Source: Paramixta manurensis
Lineage (GTDB): Bacteria > Pseudomonadota > Gammaproteobacteria > Enterobacterales > Enterobacteriaceae
Direction of reading: 5' to 3'
Length of the DNA stretch: 64,000 nt
Assembly (NCBI RefSeq): GCF_013285385.1
Contig: NZ_CP054212.1
Span: forward strand, 4,340,001 to 4,404,000
In this document: positions 25,683 to 36,474 of the stretch, piece by piece
Layout: the number at the start of each line of letters is the position of its first letter
How positions within the stretch are numbered: position 1 is the stretch's first letter
Position numbers and translations under genes: made by a program
Notes under the pieces: model-generated
What the model was told of the DNA's origin: nothing
Database searches by the model: none
What the model saw: only the letters and a program-made list of their open reading frames with translations

Positions 25683-26702
25683 TTAGTGAGTGCTATTTTC
25701 ATCCTTGCGGGCACGGCCCAGCAACGTTAATGCTGCCTCGCGCGCTGATTTTTCGCAATACAATACCTGATAAATTTGCTCGGTTATTGGCATTTCAACG
25801 CCACAACGAGCGGCTAACGCTTTGACTTCTTTAGTATTACGATAACCTTCAACCACCTGACCAATGTTAACCTGAGCCCTCTCAACGTCCACGCCCTGCC
25901 CTAACATCATGCCAAAACGCCGGTTACGTGATTGATTATCGGTACAGGTCAACACTAAATCGCCTAAACCTGCCATCCCCATAAACGTGGTCGGATCGGC
26001 GCCCAGCGCCGCGCCTAAACGGCTCATTTCCGCCAGGCCACGCGTGATTAGTGCCGTACGAGCATTCGCGCCAAAACCAATCCCATCGGAAATACCCGCC
26101 CCGATAGCGATCACGTTTTTAACCGCACCGCCCAGTTGCACGCCAATAAAGTCCGGATTGTTATAGACCCGGAAGCTTTTGCCGCAATGCAATAGCAGCT
26201 GTAAATCATCGGCAAATTGGGGATCGGTTGCGGCAAGCGCGATAGCGGTCGGTAAACCAGCCGCCAGTTCTTTGGCAAACGTTGGGCCAGAGATAACCGC
26301 CAGAGGAATAGTCTCACCGAGGATTTCACGCGCGACATCCTGCAACAGACGCCCCGTTTCACGCTCCAGCCCTTTCGTGGCCCAAACAATGCGCGAGTCG
26401 TGACGTAGATAAGGCTGAAGTTGCTGCAAAACGTCACCAAAGACATGACTTGGCACCACCACCAAAATATCCCGACTGGCGCGAAGGGCGGTCGGCAAAT
26501 CACTCTCGACTTGTAACGTATCAGGAAACGGAACGTCCGGCAGGAAAGTTGCGTTACAACGATCGGCCTTAAGCTGCGCCTGATGTTGCGGATTATGGCC
26601 CCATAACGATACAGAGTGACCGTTACGAGCTAATGTGATTGCCAGTGCGGTGCCGTACGAGCCGGCACCGATGACGGTCATTGACGCGTTCACTGTGTCC
26701 AT
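25683..26702 (-). CDS. gpsA: sn-glycerol-3-phosphate dehydrogenase (NAD(P)+)
   Basis: Makes sn-glycerol-3-phosphate for phospholipids from dihydroxyacetone phosphate. 339 residues. Nucleotide-binding GAGSYGTALA near the N-terminus, catalytic Lys in GAVKNVIAIG, GLGDLVLTC downstream. Start ATG shares one base with the secB stop (TGATG), indicating translational coupling. Confidence 0.97.
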   Translation of the reverse strand: MDTVNASMTVIGAGSYGTALAITLARNGHSVSLWGHNPQHQAQLKADRCNATFLPDVPFPDTLQVESDLPTALRASRDILVVVPSHVFGDVLQQLQPYLRHDSRIVWATKGLERETGRLLQDVAREILGETIPLAVISGPTFAKELAAGLPTAIALAATDPQFADDLQLLLHCGKSFRVYNNPDFIGVQLGGAVKNVIAIGAGISDGIGFGANARTALITRGLAEMSRLGAALGADPTTFMGMAGLGDLVLTCTDNQSRNRRFGMMLGQGVDVERAQVNIGQVVEGYRNTKEVKALAARCGVEMPITEQIYQVLYCEKSAREAALTLLGRARKDENSTH

Positions 26703-27169
26703 CAGGCATCCTGACGAGGTTCAGCACCTTCACTTTCACTTTGCTGCAGATAATTCATAAACAGCGCATCGAAGTTAACCGGTGCAAGGTTCAATTGCGG
26801 GAAAGTACCGCGAGAAACCAGGCTGGTGATGCATTCGCGTGCATACGGGAACAGAATATTCGGGCAGTACGCGCCGAGGCAATGCGCCATCTGTGTTCCT
26901 TCGATACCGGCAATGCTAAAAATACCCGCTTGCTGCACTTCACACAGGAAAGCGGTATCTTCACCAACGGTCGCCGTCACCGTAACGCGTAAAACGACTT
27001 CAAACACCTCATCTGCTAATTGGCTGGATGCGGTATCTAAATCTAATTTAACCTCCGGTTCCCACTCTTTCTGGAAAACCTGCGGGGCGTTAGGCGCTTC
27101 AAACGAAATATCTTTAGTGTAGATGCGTTGAATCTGAAATGACATTTCGCTGGTGTTTTGTTCTGACAT
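26702..27169 (-). CDS. secB: Protein-export chaperone SecB
   Basis: Tetrameric cytosolic chaperone that keeps preproteins unfolded and hands them to SecA. 155 residues as in E. coli; conserved QRIYTKDISFEAPNAP N-terminal strand and the GTFPQLNLAPVNFDALF segment. Between grxC and gpsA. Confidence 0.97.
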   Translation of the reverse strand: MSEQNTSEMSFQIQRIYTKDISFEAPNAPQVFQKEWEPEVKLDLDTASSQLADEVFEVVLRVTVTATVGEDTAFLCEVQQAGIFSIAGIEGTQMAHCLGAYCPNILFPYARECITSLVSRGTFPQLNLAPVNFDALFMNYLQQSESEGAEPRQDA

Positions 27170-27218
27170 TTTTACTCAATCCTATGTTTAAAAGTCCATC
27201 ATCGCGCGGGGGTGGTGA

Positions 27219-27470
27219 TTACTTCAGCAGCGGGTCAAGCCCATCACGGCCATCCAACGCATACAAATCGTCACAGCCGCCAATGTGCTGCGCATCGATA
27301 AAAATTTGAGGCACCGTGGTACGACCGCTGCGTTTGATCATCTCTTCCCGCTTATCGGCATCGCCATCAATGGGAATTTCCTGGTACGCCACGCCTTTTT
27401 GGCTGAGCAGCGCCTTCGCGCGATGGCAGAAAGGACAGGTTGCTTTGGTGTAGATCTCGACATTAGCCAT
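27219..27470 (-). CDS. grxC: Glutaredoxin 3
   Basis: 83-residue thioredoxin-fold oxidoreductase with active site CPFC (residues 12-15), TVPQIF cis-Pro loop and GGCDDL glutathione-contact segment. E. coli Grx3 has CPYC. Part of the yibN-grxC-secB-gpsA-cysE run. Confidence 0.96.
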   Translation of the reverse strand: MANVEIYTKATCPFCHRAKALLSQKGVAYQEIPIDGDADKREEMIKRSGRTTVPQIFIDAQHIGGCDDLYALDGRDGLDPLLK

Positions 27471-27490
27471 GCAAAGTACCTCGTTAAGTT

Positions 27491-27922
27491 TTATTTACCG
27501 CGAACGAGGGGTAAATTCTCACCGCTCCAGCCGGAAATACCCTCTTTCAGAACGCTCACCTGGCTAAAGCCTGCCGCGTTCAATTGAGCAGCCGATTCGG
27601 AAGCGGAAGTCCCCGTCGCGCAAACCACAATTATGGGCTGAGCTTTGTACTTTTCCAGTTCACCAAAGCTCCCTTTTTTAATGTCTGCCGCCGCAATATT
27701 CAACGCACCGGAGATATGACCTTTGCGATAGTCATCGCGTGAGCGAACATCAACCACCACCGCGTCTTCTTTGTTGATTAAGCGCGTTGCTTCGCCACGG
27801 CTGATGGTTTTGACTTTGGAGAACATGCCTTTAACAGTGGTCACGATCACCAAAACCAGCAAAACAACCCATGCCAAACTTAAAAGGGTGTGGTTGCTTG
27901 CGAATTGCATAATGTCTTGCAT
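27491..27922 (-). CDS. yibN: Rhodanese-domain membrane protein YibN
   Basis: 143 residues: one N-terminal transmembrane helix (about 12-30) and a rhodanese domain with active-site Cys in VVCATGTSAS (about 103). Sulfurtransferase activity is a family property; the physiological role is not settled. First gene of the leftward run, divergent from gpmM. Confidence 0.93.
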   Translation of the reverse strand: MQDIMQFASNHTLLSLAWVVLLVLVIVTTVKGMFSKVKTISRGEATRLINKEDAVVVDVRSRDDYRKGHISGALNIAAADIKKGSFGELEKYKAQPIIVVCATGTSASESAAQLNAAGFSQVSVLKEGISGWSGENLPLVRGK

Positions 27923-28171
27923 GAGGGGTAACAGCTCCCGACAGGGTTAATAAGCCAAAATAAGGTTTCTGAGTATACCTGCGCCACTTCGCATGTACAG
28001 TCGCTAAGCCGCCAGAGTTACGTTTTATGCGGCAGATTACGAAAAAAATTGTTCTGTTGCGCGCTTCTGCGCATTAATGCCGCCTTGCTTTGATCTTAAG
28101 CGGCTATTTGTTGCACGCTGCCATAGTAAACTCGCGCCAATTTTTTTGCTTTCAGGTTCGAGGAATAGGCA

Positions 28172-29707
28172 ATGTCAATGCACAAAAAACCCACCGTACT
28201 GGTTATTTTGGATGGTTATGGCTATCGCGAAGCGCGCGAGGATAACGCCATTCTGAATGCAAAAACGCCGGTTATGGACCGGTTATGGGCTACGCGTCCA
28301 CATATGCTGATTGAAGCATCCGGATTGAATGTTGGTTTACCCGACGGGCAGATGGGCAATTCGGAAGTCGGGCACGTAAATCTTGGTGCGGGCCGTATTG
28401 TCTATCAAGATCTGACGCGGATCGACAAAGCCATTCTCGATGGTGATTTTTTTCATAACGCCACCCTGACGCAGGCGGTGGATAACGCGGTGCAGGCCGG
28501 AAAAGCGGTGCATATTATGGGTCTGCTTTCGCCTGGCGGCGTGCACAGTCATGAAAACCACGTTGCCGCAATGATTGAGTTAGCGGCTAAACGCGGCGCG
28601 CAACGTATCTACCTGCATGCATTTCTTGATGGGCGTGATACGCCACCACGCAGCGCGGAAGCCTCACTACAAAAAATGGAGGCATTATTCGCGCATTTAG
28701 GCACCGGGCGTATTGCTTCGGTTATTGGCCGTTATTACGCCATGGATCGTGATAATCGTTGGGAGCGTGTGCAGCTCGCCTATGACTTGATTACGCAGGC
28801 AAAAGGTGAATTCCAGGCCGATTGCGCCCAACAAGCGTTGGAAGAAGCCTATGCACGCGGTGAAAATGATGAGTTCGTAAAGCCCACCGTTATTGGCGGT
28901 AATGATGCCGCGCTGCAAGAGGGTGACGCGTTAATTTTTATGAACTTCCGCGCCGATCGCGCGCGCCAGATCACCCGCGCGTTTGTGAATAAAGATTTCA
29001 ACGACTTCGCACGTAATAGCTGCCCGAATGTCGCTTTTGTTATGTTGACCGAATACGCCGCCGATATTGACACCGCCTGCGCCTTTCCGCCGATGTCTCT
29101 GACCAACACCCTGGGCGAATGGCTAATGAAAAAGCATAAAACGCAGCTTCGTATCTCAGAAACAGAGAAATACGCCCATGTAACCTTCTTTTTCAACGGC
29201 GGCATTGAGCAACCTTTTAACGGTGAAGAACGCGTTCTGATCAACTCTCCCAAGGTAGCGACCTACGATCTACAGCCGGAAATGAGCTCTGCGGAATTAA
29301 CCGATAAACTACTTAGCGCCATCACGAGTGGCCAGTACGATGCGATTATTTGCAACTATCCCAATGGCGATATGGTGGGTCATACCGGCGTTTATGATGC
29401 GGCAATCCACGCGATTGAAGCACTTGATCACTGCCTGGCACAGGTCATTGATGCCGTTGAACAGGCAGGAGGACAGTTGCTGATCACCGCCGACCACGGT
29501 AATGCGGAAAAAATGCGCGATGAAACGACCGGACAGGCGCATACGGCGCATACCAACTTGCCGGTACCGCTTATTTATGTCGGTGACAAACCGGTGAAAT
29601 CGGTCGCAACCGGCAAGCTTTCCGATATTGCGCCCACCATCCTGTCATTGATGGAAATGGAAATCCCGCAAGAGATGACTGGTAAGCCGCTGTTCATCGT
29701 GGAATAA
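28172..29707 (+). CDS. gpmM: 2,3-bisphosphoglycerate-independent phosphoglycerate mutase
   Basis: Mn-dependent mutase of glycolysis, alkaline phosphatase superfamily. 511 residues (514 in E. coli). Metal residues in VILDGYG (N-terminus) and TADHGNAE (near residue 440), catalytic Ser in QMGNSEVGH (about 64). ATG 28172, with AGGAAT upstream. Followed by envC. Confidence 0.97.
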   Translation: MSMHKKPTVLVILDGYGYREAREDNAILNAKTPVMDRLWATRPHMLIEASGLNVGLPDGQMGNSEVGHVNLGAGRIVYQDLTRIDKAILDGDFFHNATLTQAVDNAVQAGKAVHIMGLLSPGGVHSHENHVAAMIELAAKRGAQRIYLHAFLDGRDTPPRSAEASLQKMEALFAHLGTGRIASVIGRYYAMDRDNRWERVQLAYDLITQAKGEFQADCAQQALEEAYARGENDEFVKPTVIGGNDAALQEGDALIFMNFRADRARQITRAFVNKDFNDFARNSCPNVAFVMLTEYAADIDTACAFPPMSLTNTLGEWLMKKHKTQLRISETEKYAHVTFFFNGGIEQPFNGEERVLINSPKVATYDLQPEMSSAELTDKLLSAITSGQYDAIICNYPNGDMVGHTGVYDAAIHAIEALDHCLAQVIDAVEQAGGQLLITADHGNAEKMRDETTGQAHTAHTNLPVPLIYVGDKPVKSVATGKLSDIAPTILSLMEMEIPQEMTGKPLFIVE

Positions 29708-29729
29708 TCTTCCCCCTATGAGGGGAAGA
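29708..29729 (+). promoter_or_regulatory. Hairpin holding the envC start codon in its loop
   Basis: TCTTCCCC (29708-29715) pairs perfectly with GGGGAAGA (29722-29729); the loop CTATGA contains ATG 29718. There is no T run after it, so it is a poor terminator for gpmM. Confidence 0.55.
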
Positions 29730-31025
29730 GCGACAGTTTCAGATCAACGGACCCAGGGTAACGGAATTGCCATTCGCAGGCCGTTACGCTCAAGATTGTC
29801 CACCCTAACTGCCAGCGCGGTGTGCGCTGGCGTTTTGCTATTGCCTTTTTACACCGCCGCCGCGGACGATAGTAAATCCCAGCTAAAATCCATCCAGCAG
29901 GATATCGCCGCCAAAGAAAAGAGCGTTAAACAACAAAAAGTCCAGCGCAGCAAGTTGCTCGATCAATTGCAAAGTCAGGAAAAGACTATCGCTGAGGCTA
30001 GCCGCAAGTTACGCCAAACCCGCCTGTCGCTCAGCGCGATTGATAAAGAAATCGATGGCTTAACGCGTTCTATTGCTAAGTTGCAAAAACAGCAGGCTCA
30101 ACAGGAAGATTTATTATCTCGCCAGTTGGATGCCGCTTTCCGTCAAGGCAAACACAGCGGTTTGCAATTAGTGCTAAGCGGCGAAGAGAGCCAACGCAGC
30201 GAACGTATCCTTGCCTATTTCGGCTATCTTAATGAAGCGCGTCAAAAAACCATTGGCGAGCTTCAGCAAACGCGTACCGAACTCGGCACGCAAAAAGCCG
30301 CGCTGGAGCAAAAGCAAACGCAACAGAAATCGCTATTGGCGGAGCAGCAAACGCAACAAACCAAGCTTGAACAGGCACGAAGCGCGCGCAAACAGACGCT
30401 AACTACGCTGGAATCCTCTCTGCAAAAAGATCAGGCCGATCTGGTGGAAATGCGTGAAAACGAAAGCCGCTTGCAGGATAAGATCGCGAAGGCTGAGCGC
30501 GAAGCGAAAGCGCGAGCCGAACGTGAAGCACGCGAAGCCGAACAAGTTCGCCAACGTCAGGCGCAGGCGAAAGCCAAAGGTTCTACCTACAAACCAACCG
30601 AAAGTGAACGCTCTTTAATGTCGCGTACCGGCGGATTAGGGCGTCCAAACGGCCAGGCGCTCTGGCCAGTGCGTGGCACGATTGAGCATCGGTTCGGCGA
30701 ATCAATGCAGGGCGAACTACGCTGGAAAGGGTTGGTGATTGACGCGCCAGAAGGGGCGGAAGTGAAGGCTATCGCCGATGGTCGTGTTTTGATGGCCGAC
30801 TGGCTGCAAGGCTACGGCTTGGTGGTGGTGGTTGAGCACGGTAAAGGCGACATGAGTTTATATGGTTACAACCAAAGTGCGTTAGTGAGCGTGGGAACCC
30901 AGGTTAAGGCAGGACAGCCAATCGCGCTGGTAGGTAACAGCGGCGGCCGGGGCACGCCTTCACTCTATTTTGAAATCCGACGTCAGGGACAGGCCGTGAA
31001 TCCACTACCGTGGTTAGGAAGATAA
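29718..31025 (+). CDS. envC: Murein hydrolase activator EnvC
   Basis: Periplasmic activator of the amidases AmiA and AmiB at the septum. 435 residues: signal peptide (hydrophobic about 28-48), long coiled coil (about 50-280), degenerate LytM domain at the C-terminus in which the usual His and Asp zinc ligands are replaced (VIDAPEGAEV, HGKGDMSLYGYN, YFEIRRQG), as in E. coli. ATG 29718 lacks an upstream ribosome site and sits in a hairpin loop; no better in-frame ATG or GTG exists before the signal peptide, and E. coli EnvC is 16 residues shorter. Confidence 0.93.
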   Translation: MRGRATVSDQRTQGNGIAIRRPLRSRLSTLTASAVCAGVLLLPFYTAAADDSKSQLKSIQQDIAAKEKSVKQQKVQRSKLLDQLQSQEKTIAEASRKLRQTRLSLSAIDKEIDGLTRSIAKLQKQQAQQEDLLSRQLDAAFRQGKHSGLQLVLSGEESQRSERILAYFGYLNEARQKTIGELQQTRTELGTQKAALEQKQTQQKSLLAEQQTQQTKLEQARSARKQTLTTLESSLQKDQADLVEMRENESRLQDKIAKAEREAKARAEREAREAEQVRQRQAQAKAKGSTYKPTESERSLMSRTGGLGRPNGQALWPVRGTIEHRFGESMQGELRWKGLVIDAPEGAEVKAIADGRVLMADWLQGYGLVVVVEHGKGDMSLYGYNQSALVSVGTQVKAGQPIALVGNSGGRGTPSLYFEIRRQGQAVNPLPWLGR

Positions 31026-31028
31026 GCC

Positions 31029-31934
31029 TTGTTTCCATTTAGAAAAATCACCGGCTTGCTGAGCGGCCTTCTGCTTGCCTGCTCGGCACATGCCGGTAAA
31101 CTCGCGATTGTTATTGATGATTTTGGTTACCGCCCGCAGCAGGAAAACCAAGTACTGCAAATGCCGGCCACCATTTCGGTTGCTGTGTTGCCCAACGCCC
31201 CACATGCGCGTGAAATGGCGACCAAAGCTCATCAGCGTGGGCACGAAGTGTTGATCCACTTACCCATGGCGCCGTTAAGCAAGCAGCCACTGGAAAAAGA
31301 TACGTTGCAACCCGAAATGAGCAGCGCGGAAATTACACGCATCATCCATGATGCCGTCAGTGACGTACCTTACGCCGTCGGGCTTAATAACCATATGGGC
31401 AGCAAAATGACCTCTAGCCTGCCCGGTATGCAAAAAGTCATGCAGGTGCTCGATCACTACAACTTCTATTTTCTCGACAGCATGACCATTGGCAACAGCC
31501 AGTCAACGCGCGCAGCCGAGGGAACCAGCGTCAAAGTGATTAAACGCCGGGTTTTCCTCGATGACAGCCAAAACGAAGCGGAGATACGTCAACAGTTCAC
31601 CCGCGCAGTTCGGCTGGCGCAGCGTGATGGCTCCGCGATTGCCATTGGTCACCCACACCCCACTACCGTGCGCGTGCTGCAACAGATGCTGCCAACGTTG
31701 CCCGCGGACATCACCTTAGTTCGCCCCAGCCAGCTTCTGAATGAGCCGGTACACAATGGCCATCTACCGCCGTCCAATTCCACACCGCAGCAGCCGCATA
31801 ACCCGTTCCGCGGGATCGCAACCTGCCAACGCAAGCATCCGCTAAAACCGGTGCCGGCAACCCAGGCGCTTGGTGTGATTGGCGACAGCATTATGCACAG
31901 CCATATCGCGCAAGTTGTCAGCAGCTTGTTTTAG
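31029..31934 (+). CDS. yibQ: Divergent polysaccharide deacetylase family protein YibQ
   Basis: 301 residues with a signal peptide (about 1-22, ending AHA) and a NodB-like deacetylase fold (IVIDDFGYR, LIHLPMAP, GLNNHMGS, GHPHP). TTG start, with AGGAAG about 8 bases upstream inside the envC end. Probable cell-wall role; substrate not known. The C-terminal 60 residues are Pro/His rich and less conserved. Confidence 0.9.
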   Translation: MFPFRKITGLLSGLLLACSAHAGKLAIVIDDFGYRPQQENQVLQMPATISVAVLPNAPHAREMATKAHQRGHEVLIHLPMAPLSKQPLEKDTLQPEMSSAEITRIIHDAVSDVPYAVGLNNHMGSKMTSSLPGMQKVMQVLDHYNFYFLDSMTIGNSQSTRAAEGTSVKVIKRRVFLDDSQNEAEIRQQFTRAVRLAQRDGSAIAIGHPHPTTVRVLQQMLPTLPADITLVRPSQLLNEPVHNGHLPPSNSTPQQPHNPFRGIATCQRKHPLKPVPATQALGVIGDSIMHSHIAQVVSSLF

Positions 31935-31968
31935 CGCGTTTGATATAACGGCCTAAAGATCAATAAAC

Positions 31969-31995
31969 ATCGGCCGGGTAATTAACCCGGCCGAT
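31969..31995. terminator. Terminator between yibQ and tdh
   Basis: ATCGGCCGGGT (31969-31979) pairs perfectly with ACCCGGCCGAT (31985-31995). T-rich bases follow on the minus strand (GTTTATTG); it lies between convergent genes. Confidence 0.7.
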
Positions 31996-31998
31996 TGC

Positions 31999-33027
<1,029 letters not shown>

Positions 33028-33038
33028 CGTAATTCCTC

Positions 33039-34235
33039 TCAGGCGATTGCGCCCAGTTGTTTACCGATACGGGTGAAAGCCTCCACCGCACGAACGATCT
33101 GCTCATGGCTATGCCCGGCGGACATTTGCGTGCGAATGCGCGCCTGCCCTTTTGGCACCACCGGATAAAAGAACCCCGTCACATAGATGCCTTCTTGCTG
33201 TAACTGCCGGGCAAATTCCTGCGCCAACGTGGCCTCTCCCAACATCACAGGAATAATGGCGTGATCGGCGCCCGCTAATGTAAAGCCGGCTTTGGTCATC
33301 TCCTCACGGAAAAATTTGGCGTTATCCCACAAACGCTGGCGTAAACCGTCACCCTCGCTCAGCATATCTAATACGCGGATAGAGGCCGCAACGATGGCGG
33401 GCGCCAGCGAGTTAGAAAAGAGATAAGGACGTGAGCGCTGACGTAACCATTCGACTACCTCTTTTTTCGCGGCGGTATAACCGCCTGAAGCGCCGCCTAA
33501 CGCCTTACCTAACGTACCGGTGATAATGTCCACCCGCCCCATCACTTCGCAATATTCATGCGTGCCGCGGCCGTTATTGCCCACAAACCCCACCGCATGA
33601 GAGTCGTCAACCATCACCAGCGCATCATACTCATCGGCCAAATCACAGATGCCCTTCAGGTTGGCAATGACGCCATCCATTGAAAACACGCCGTCGGTCG
33701 CAATCATAATATGGCGCGCTCCTGCGGCTTTCGCCTCCTCCAGGCACGCTTTCAGCTCCGACATATCATTATTGGCGTAGCGATAGCGCTTCGCCTTACA
33801 CAGGCGCACACCATCAATAATTGAAGCGTGATTTAAGGCGTCAGAAATAATGGCATCTTCCGCACCCAGCAGGGTTTCGAACAGGCCGCCATTTGCATCA
33901 AAGCAGGAGGAATAGAGAATGGCATCTTCCATACCAAGAAATTCAGCAAGCCGCGCTTCAAGTTGTTTATGAATGTCCTGGGTACCGCAAATAAAACGTA
34001 CCGACGCCATTCCAAAACCGTGGCTATCCATTCCTTCTTTCGCCGCCAAAATTAGCGCCGGATGATTAGCCAGACCCAGGTAGTTATTGGCGCAAAAATT
34101 CACCACATGTTGCCCTTCGCCCACGTCGATATCGGCCTGTTGAGCAGAGGTAATAATACGCTCTTGTTTAAACAACCCCTCCTGCCGGGTCTCGGCAAGT
34201 TGGTGATTAATTTGACGATAGAAATCCGCAGGCAT
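33039..34235 (-). CDS. kbl: 2-amino-3-ketobutyrate CoA ligase
   Basis: PLP enzyme that cleaves 2-amino-3-ketobutyrate with CoA to glycine and acetyl-CoA, following Tdh. 398 residues as in E. coli. PLP Lys in GTLGKALGG (about 244), DDSHAVGFVG aspartate. Starts the kbl-tdh operon; divergent from hldD. Confidence 0.97.
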   Translation of the reverse strand: MPADFYRQINHQLAETRQEGLFKQERIITSAQQADIDVGEGQHVVNFCANNYLGLANHPALILAAKEGMDSHGFGMASVRFICGTQDIHKQLEARLAEFLGMEDAILYSSCFDANGGLFETLLGAEDAIISDALNHASIIDGVRLCKAKRYRYANNDMSELKACLEEAKAAGARHIMIATDGVFSMDGVIANLKGICDLADEYDALVMVDDSHAVGFVGNNGRGTHEYCEVMGRVDIITGTLGKALGGASGGYTAAKKEVVEWLRQRSRPYLFSNSLAPAIVAASIRVLDMLSEGDGLRQRLWDNAKFFREEMTKAGFTLAGADHAIIPVMLGEATLAQEFARQLQQEGIYVTGFFYPVVPKGQARIRTQMSAGHSHEQIVRAVEAFTRIGKQLGAIA

Positions 34236-34423
34236 CTTTATTCTCCATTAGCGGCTAATTTTCGCTATATCTTACTGAATGATGCGGAGTTAAACGAGAA
34301 TGCGCGGCATCTATTATCAATTTTGCAGCATATATCACGCCGACAATGAAAAGTTACACTCCGTTACGGACTCATCTGGCTGTCTGCCTGACGATGAAAT
34401 GTTATGATAAGAGTCATTAGCGT

Positions 34424-34442
34424 GCGAAACCTACCGTTTCGC
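34424..34442 (+). promoter_or_regulatory. Hairpin in the hldD leader
   Basis: GCGAAAC (34424-34430) pairs with GTTTCGC (34436-34442), loop CTACC, 25 bases before the hldD start. No T run. Role unknown. Confidence 0.35.
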
Positions 34443-34466
34443 TCTCATTGATTAAAGGTTGAGCGC

Positions 34467-35399
34467 ATGATTATCGTAACTGGCGGCGCCGGAATGATCG
34501 GCAGCAACATCGTTAAAGCGTTGAACGATGAAGGTTTTAACGACATTTTGGTGGTTGATAACCTGAAAGACGGCACTAAATTCGTCAACTTGGTTGACCT
34601 GGATATTACCGACTATATGGATAAAGAAGATTTTATTGCCAGCATCGTTGCCGGTGATGATTTCGGGCCCATTGAAGCGGTGTTCCACGAAGGTGCTTGT
34701 TCCGCCACCACCGAATGGGATGGTAAATATATGATGGACAATAACTATCAGTACTCAAAAGAGTTACTGCATTATTGTCTGGAGCGTGAGATCCCTTTCC
34801 TGTACGCCTCTTCGGCTGCCACCTACGGCGGGCGCAATGATAACTTTATTGAAGAACGCCAATATGAGCAGCCGCTGAACGTCTACGGTTACTCGAAAAT
34901 GTTGTTCGATCATTATGTTCGCCAGATTTTGCCCGATGCGGATTCACAAATTTGCGGCTTCCGCTATTTCAACGTTTACGGACCGCGAGAAGGTCACAAA
35001 GGCAGCATGGCCAGCGTCGCTTTCCATCTCAATACCCAGTTGCACAACGGCGAAAACCCCAAACTGTTCGAAGGTAGCGAAAACTTTAAACGGGACTTCA
35101 TTCACGTGAGCGACGTTGCGTCGGTCAATCTCTGGTTCTGGAAGAAGGGTGTTTCTGGCATCTTCAACTGTGGGACCGGGCGCGCCGAATCGTTCCAGGA
35201 AGTGGCGGATGCCGCACTGGAATACCACCAAAACGGTCAGATTGAGTACATCCCTTTCCCGGAGAAATTAAAAGGCCGTTATCAGGCGTATACCAAAGCC
35301 GATCTCACTAATTTACGCGCGGCGGGTTACGACAAACCGTTTAAAACTGTTGCCGAAGGCGTAGCTGAGTATATGACCTGGCTAAACCGGGACGCATAA
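34467..35399 (+). CDS. hldD: ADP-L-glycero-D-manno-heptose-6-epimerase
   Basis: NADP-dependent SDR-like epimerase that makes the ADP-heptose used for the LPS inner core. 310 residues as in E. coli. Rossmann motif TGGAGMIGSN (usually GGAGFIGSN), catalytic YGYSK. First gene of hldD-waaF-waaC. Confidence 0.97.
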   Translation: MIIVTGGAGMIGSNIVKALNDEGFNDILVVDNLKDGTKFVNLVDLDITDYMDKEDFIASIVAGDDFGPIEAVFHEGACSATTEWDGKYMMDNNYQYSKELLHYCLEREIPFLYASSAATYGGRNDNFIEERQYEQPLNVYGYSKMLFDHYVRQILPDADSQICGFRYFNVYGPREGHKGSMASVAFHLNTQLHNGENPKLFEGSENFKRDFIHVSDVASVNLWFWKKGVSGIFNCGTGRAESFQEVADAALEYHQNGQIEYIPFPEKLKGRYQAYTKADLTNLRAAGYDKPFKTVAEGVAEYMTWLNRDA

Positions 35400-35412
35400 G
35401 GCGATTGCGGCA

Positions 35413-36474
35413 ATGAAAATTTTGGTGATCGGCCCTTCATGGGTCGGCGATATGATGATGTCGCAAAGTCTCTATCGCACGCTGAAGGCCGAGTATCCTG
35501 ACGCCGTCATTGATGTGATGGCACCCGCGTGGTGCCGTCCGCTATTATCGCGGATGCCGGAAGTCAATCAGGCGCTGGCGATGCCGTTAGGCCATGGCGC
35601 GCTGGAAATTGCTCAACGGCGTCAATTAGGTAAGACCTTACGTAATAGCGGCTATGACCGCGCCTATGTGTTACCGAATTCGTTTAAGTCGGCGCTGGTA
35701 CCGTTTTTCGCCGGTATTAAGCAACGTGTTGGTTGGCGAGGCGAAATGCGTTATGGCCTGTTAAACGATCTTCGCGTTCTGGATAAACCTGCCTTCCCAC
35801 TGATGGTTGAGCGTTATGTCGCGCTGGCCTATGAAAAAGGGCGTGTTACTTCAGCGGCTGAACTTCCTCGTCCGTTACTGTGGCCGCAATTGGTGGTTAG
35901 TCAGCAAGAACAAATTGAAACCGCGGCCGAATTTGGTCTGTCCGCCGAACGTCCGGTGATTGGTTTTTGCCCCGGCGCCGAGTTTGGCCCGGCAAAACGC
36001 TGGCCGCATTATCACTACGCCGAACTGGCTCAACAACTGATTAATCAAGGCTACCAAGTCGTGCTGTTTGGTTCAGCGAAAGATCACGAATCCGGTGAGC
36101 AGATTCTGCAATCCTTAACGGCAGAAACGCGCGAACATGGTTGTAACCTGGCGGGAAAAACCCAGTTAGAACAGGCCGTGATTTTGTTAGCGCATTGCCA
36201 GGCAGTGGTAACCAATGATTCAGGGCTAATGCACATTGCCGCCGCGCTCAATCGCCCGCTCGTAGCGTTATATGGCCCTAGCAGTCCCGACTTTACTCCG
36301 CCGTTATCGAAACAGGCGCGCGTCATTCGCCTAATTTCCGGCTACCACAAAGTCCGCAAAGGGGACGCGGAGCAGGGATACCATCAAAGTTTGATCGACA
36401 TTCAACCCGCGCGCGTAATGGAAGAACTCACCCAGTTGCTGGCCGATAATCAGGAGAGTCAATGCGGGTACTGA
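35413..36474 (+). CDS. waaF: ADP-heptose:LPS heptosyltransferase II
   Basis: GT9 glycosyltransferase adding the second heptose to the LPS inner core. 353 residues. N-terminal GPSWVGDMMMSQSLY and C-terminal nucleotide-binding FGSAKD and TNDSGLMHIAAAL. Overlaps waaC by 13 bases. Confidence 0.96.
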   Translation: MKILVIGPSWVGDMMMSQSLYRTLKAEYPDAVIDVMAPAWCRPLLSRMPEVNQALAMPLGHGALEIAQRRQLGKTLRNSGYDRAYVLPNSFKSALVPFFAGIKQRVGWRGEMRYGLLNDLRVLDKPAFPLMVERYVALAYEKGRVTSAAELPRPLLWPQLVVSQQEQIETAAEFGLSAERPVIGFCPGAEFGPAKRWPHYHYAELAQQLINQGYQVVLFGSAKDHESGEQILQSLTAETREHGCNLAGKTQLEQAVILLAHCQAVVTNDSGLMHIAAALNRPLVALYGPSSPDFTPPLSKQARVIRLISGYHKVRKGDAEQGYHQSLIDIQPARVMEELTQLLADNQESQCGY

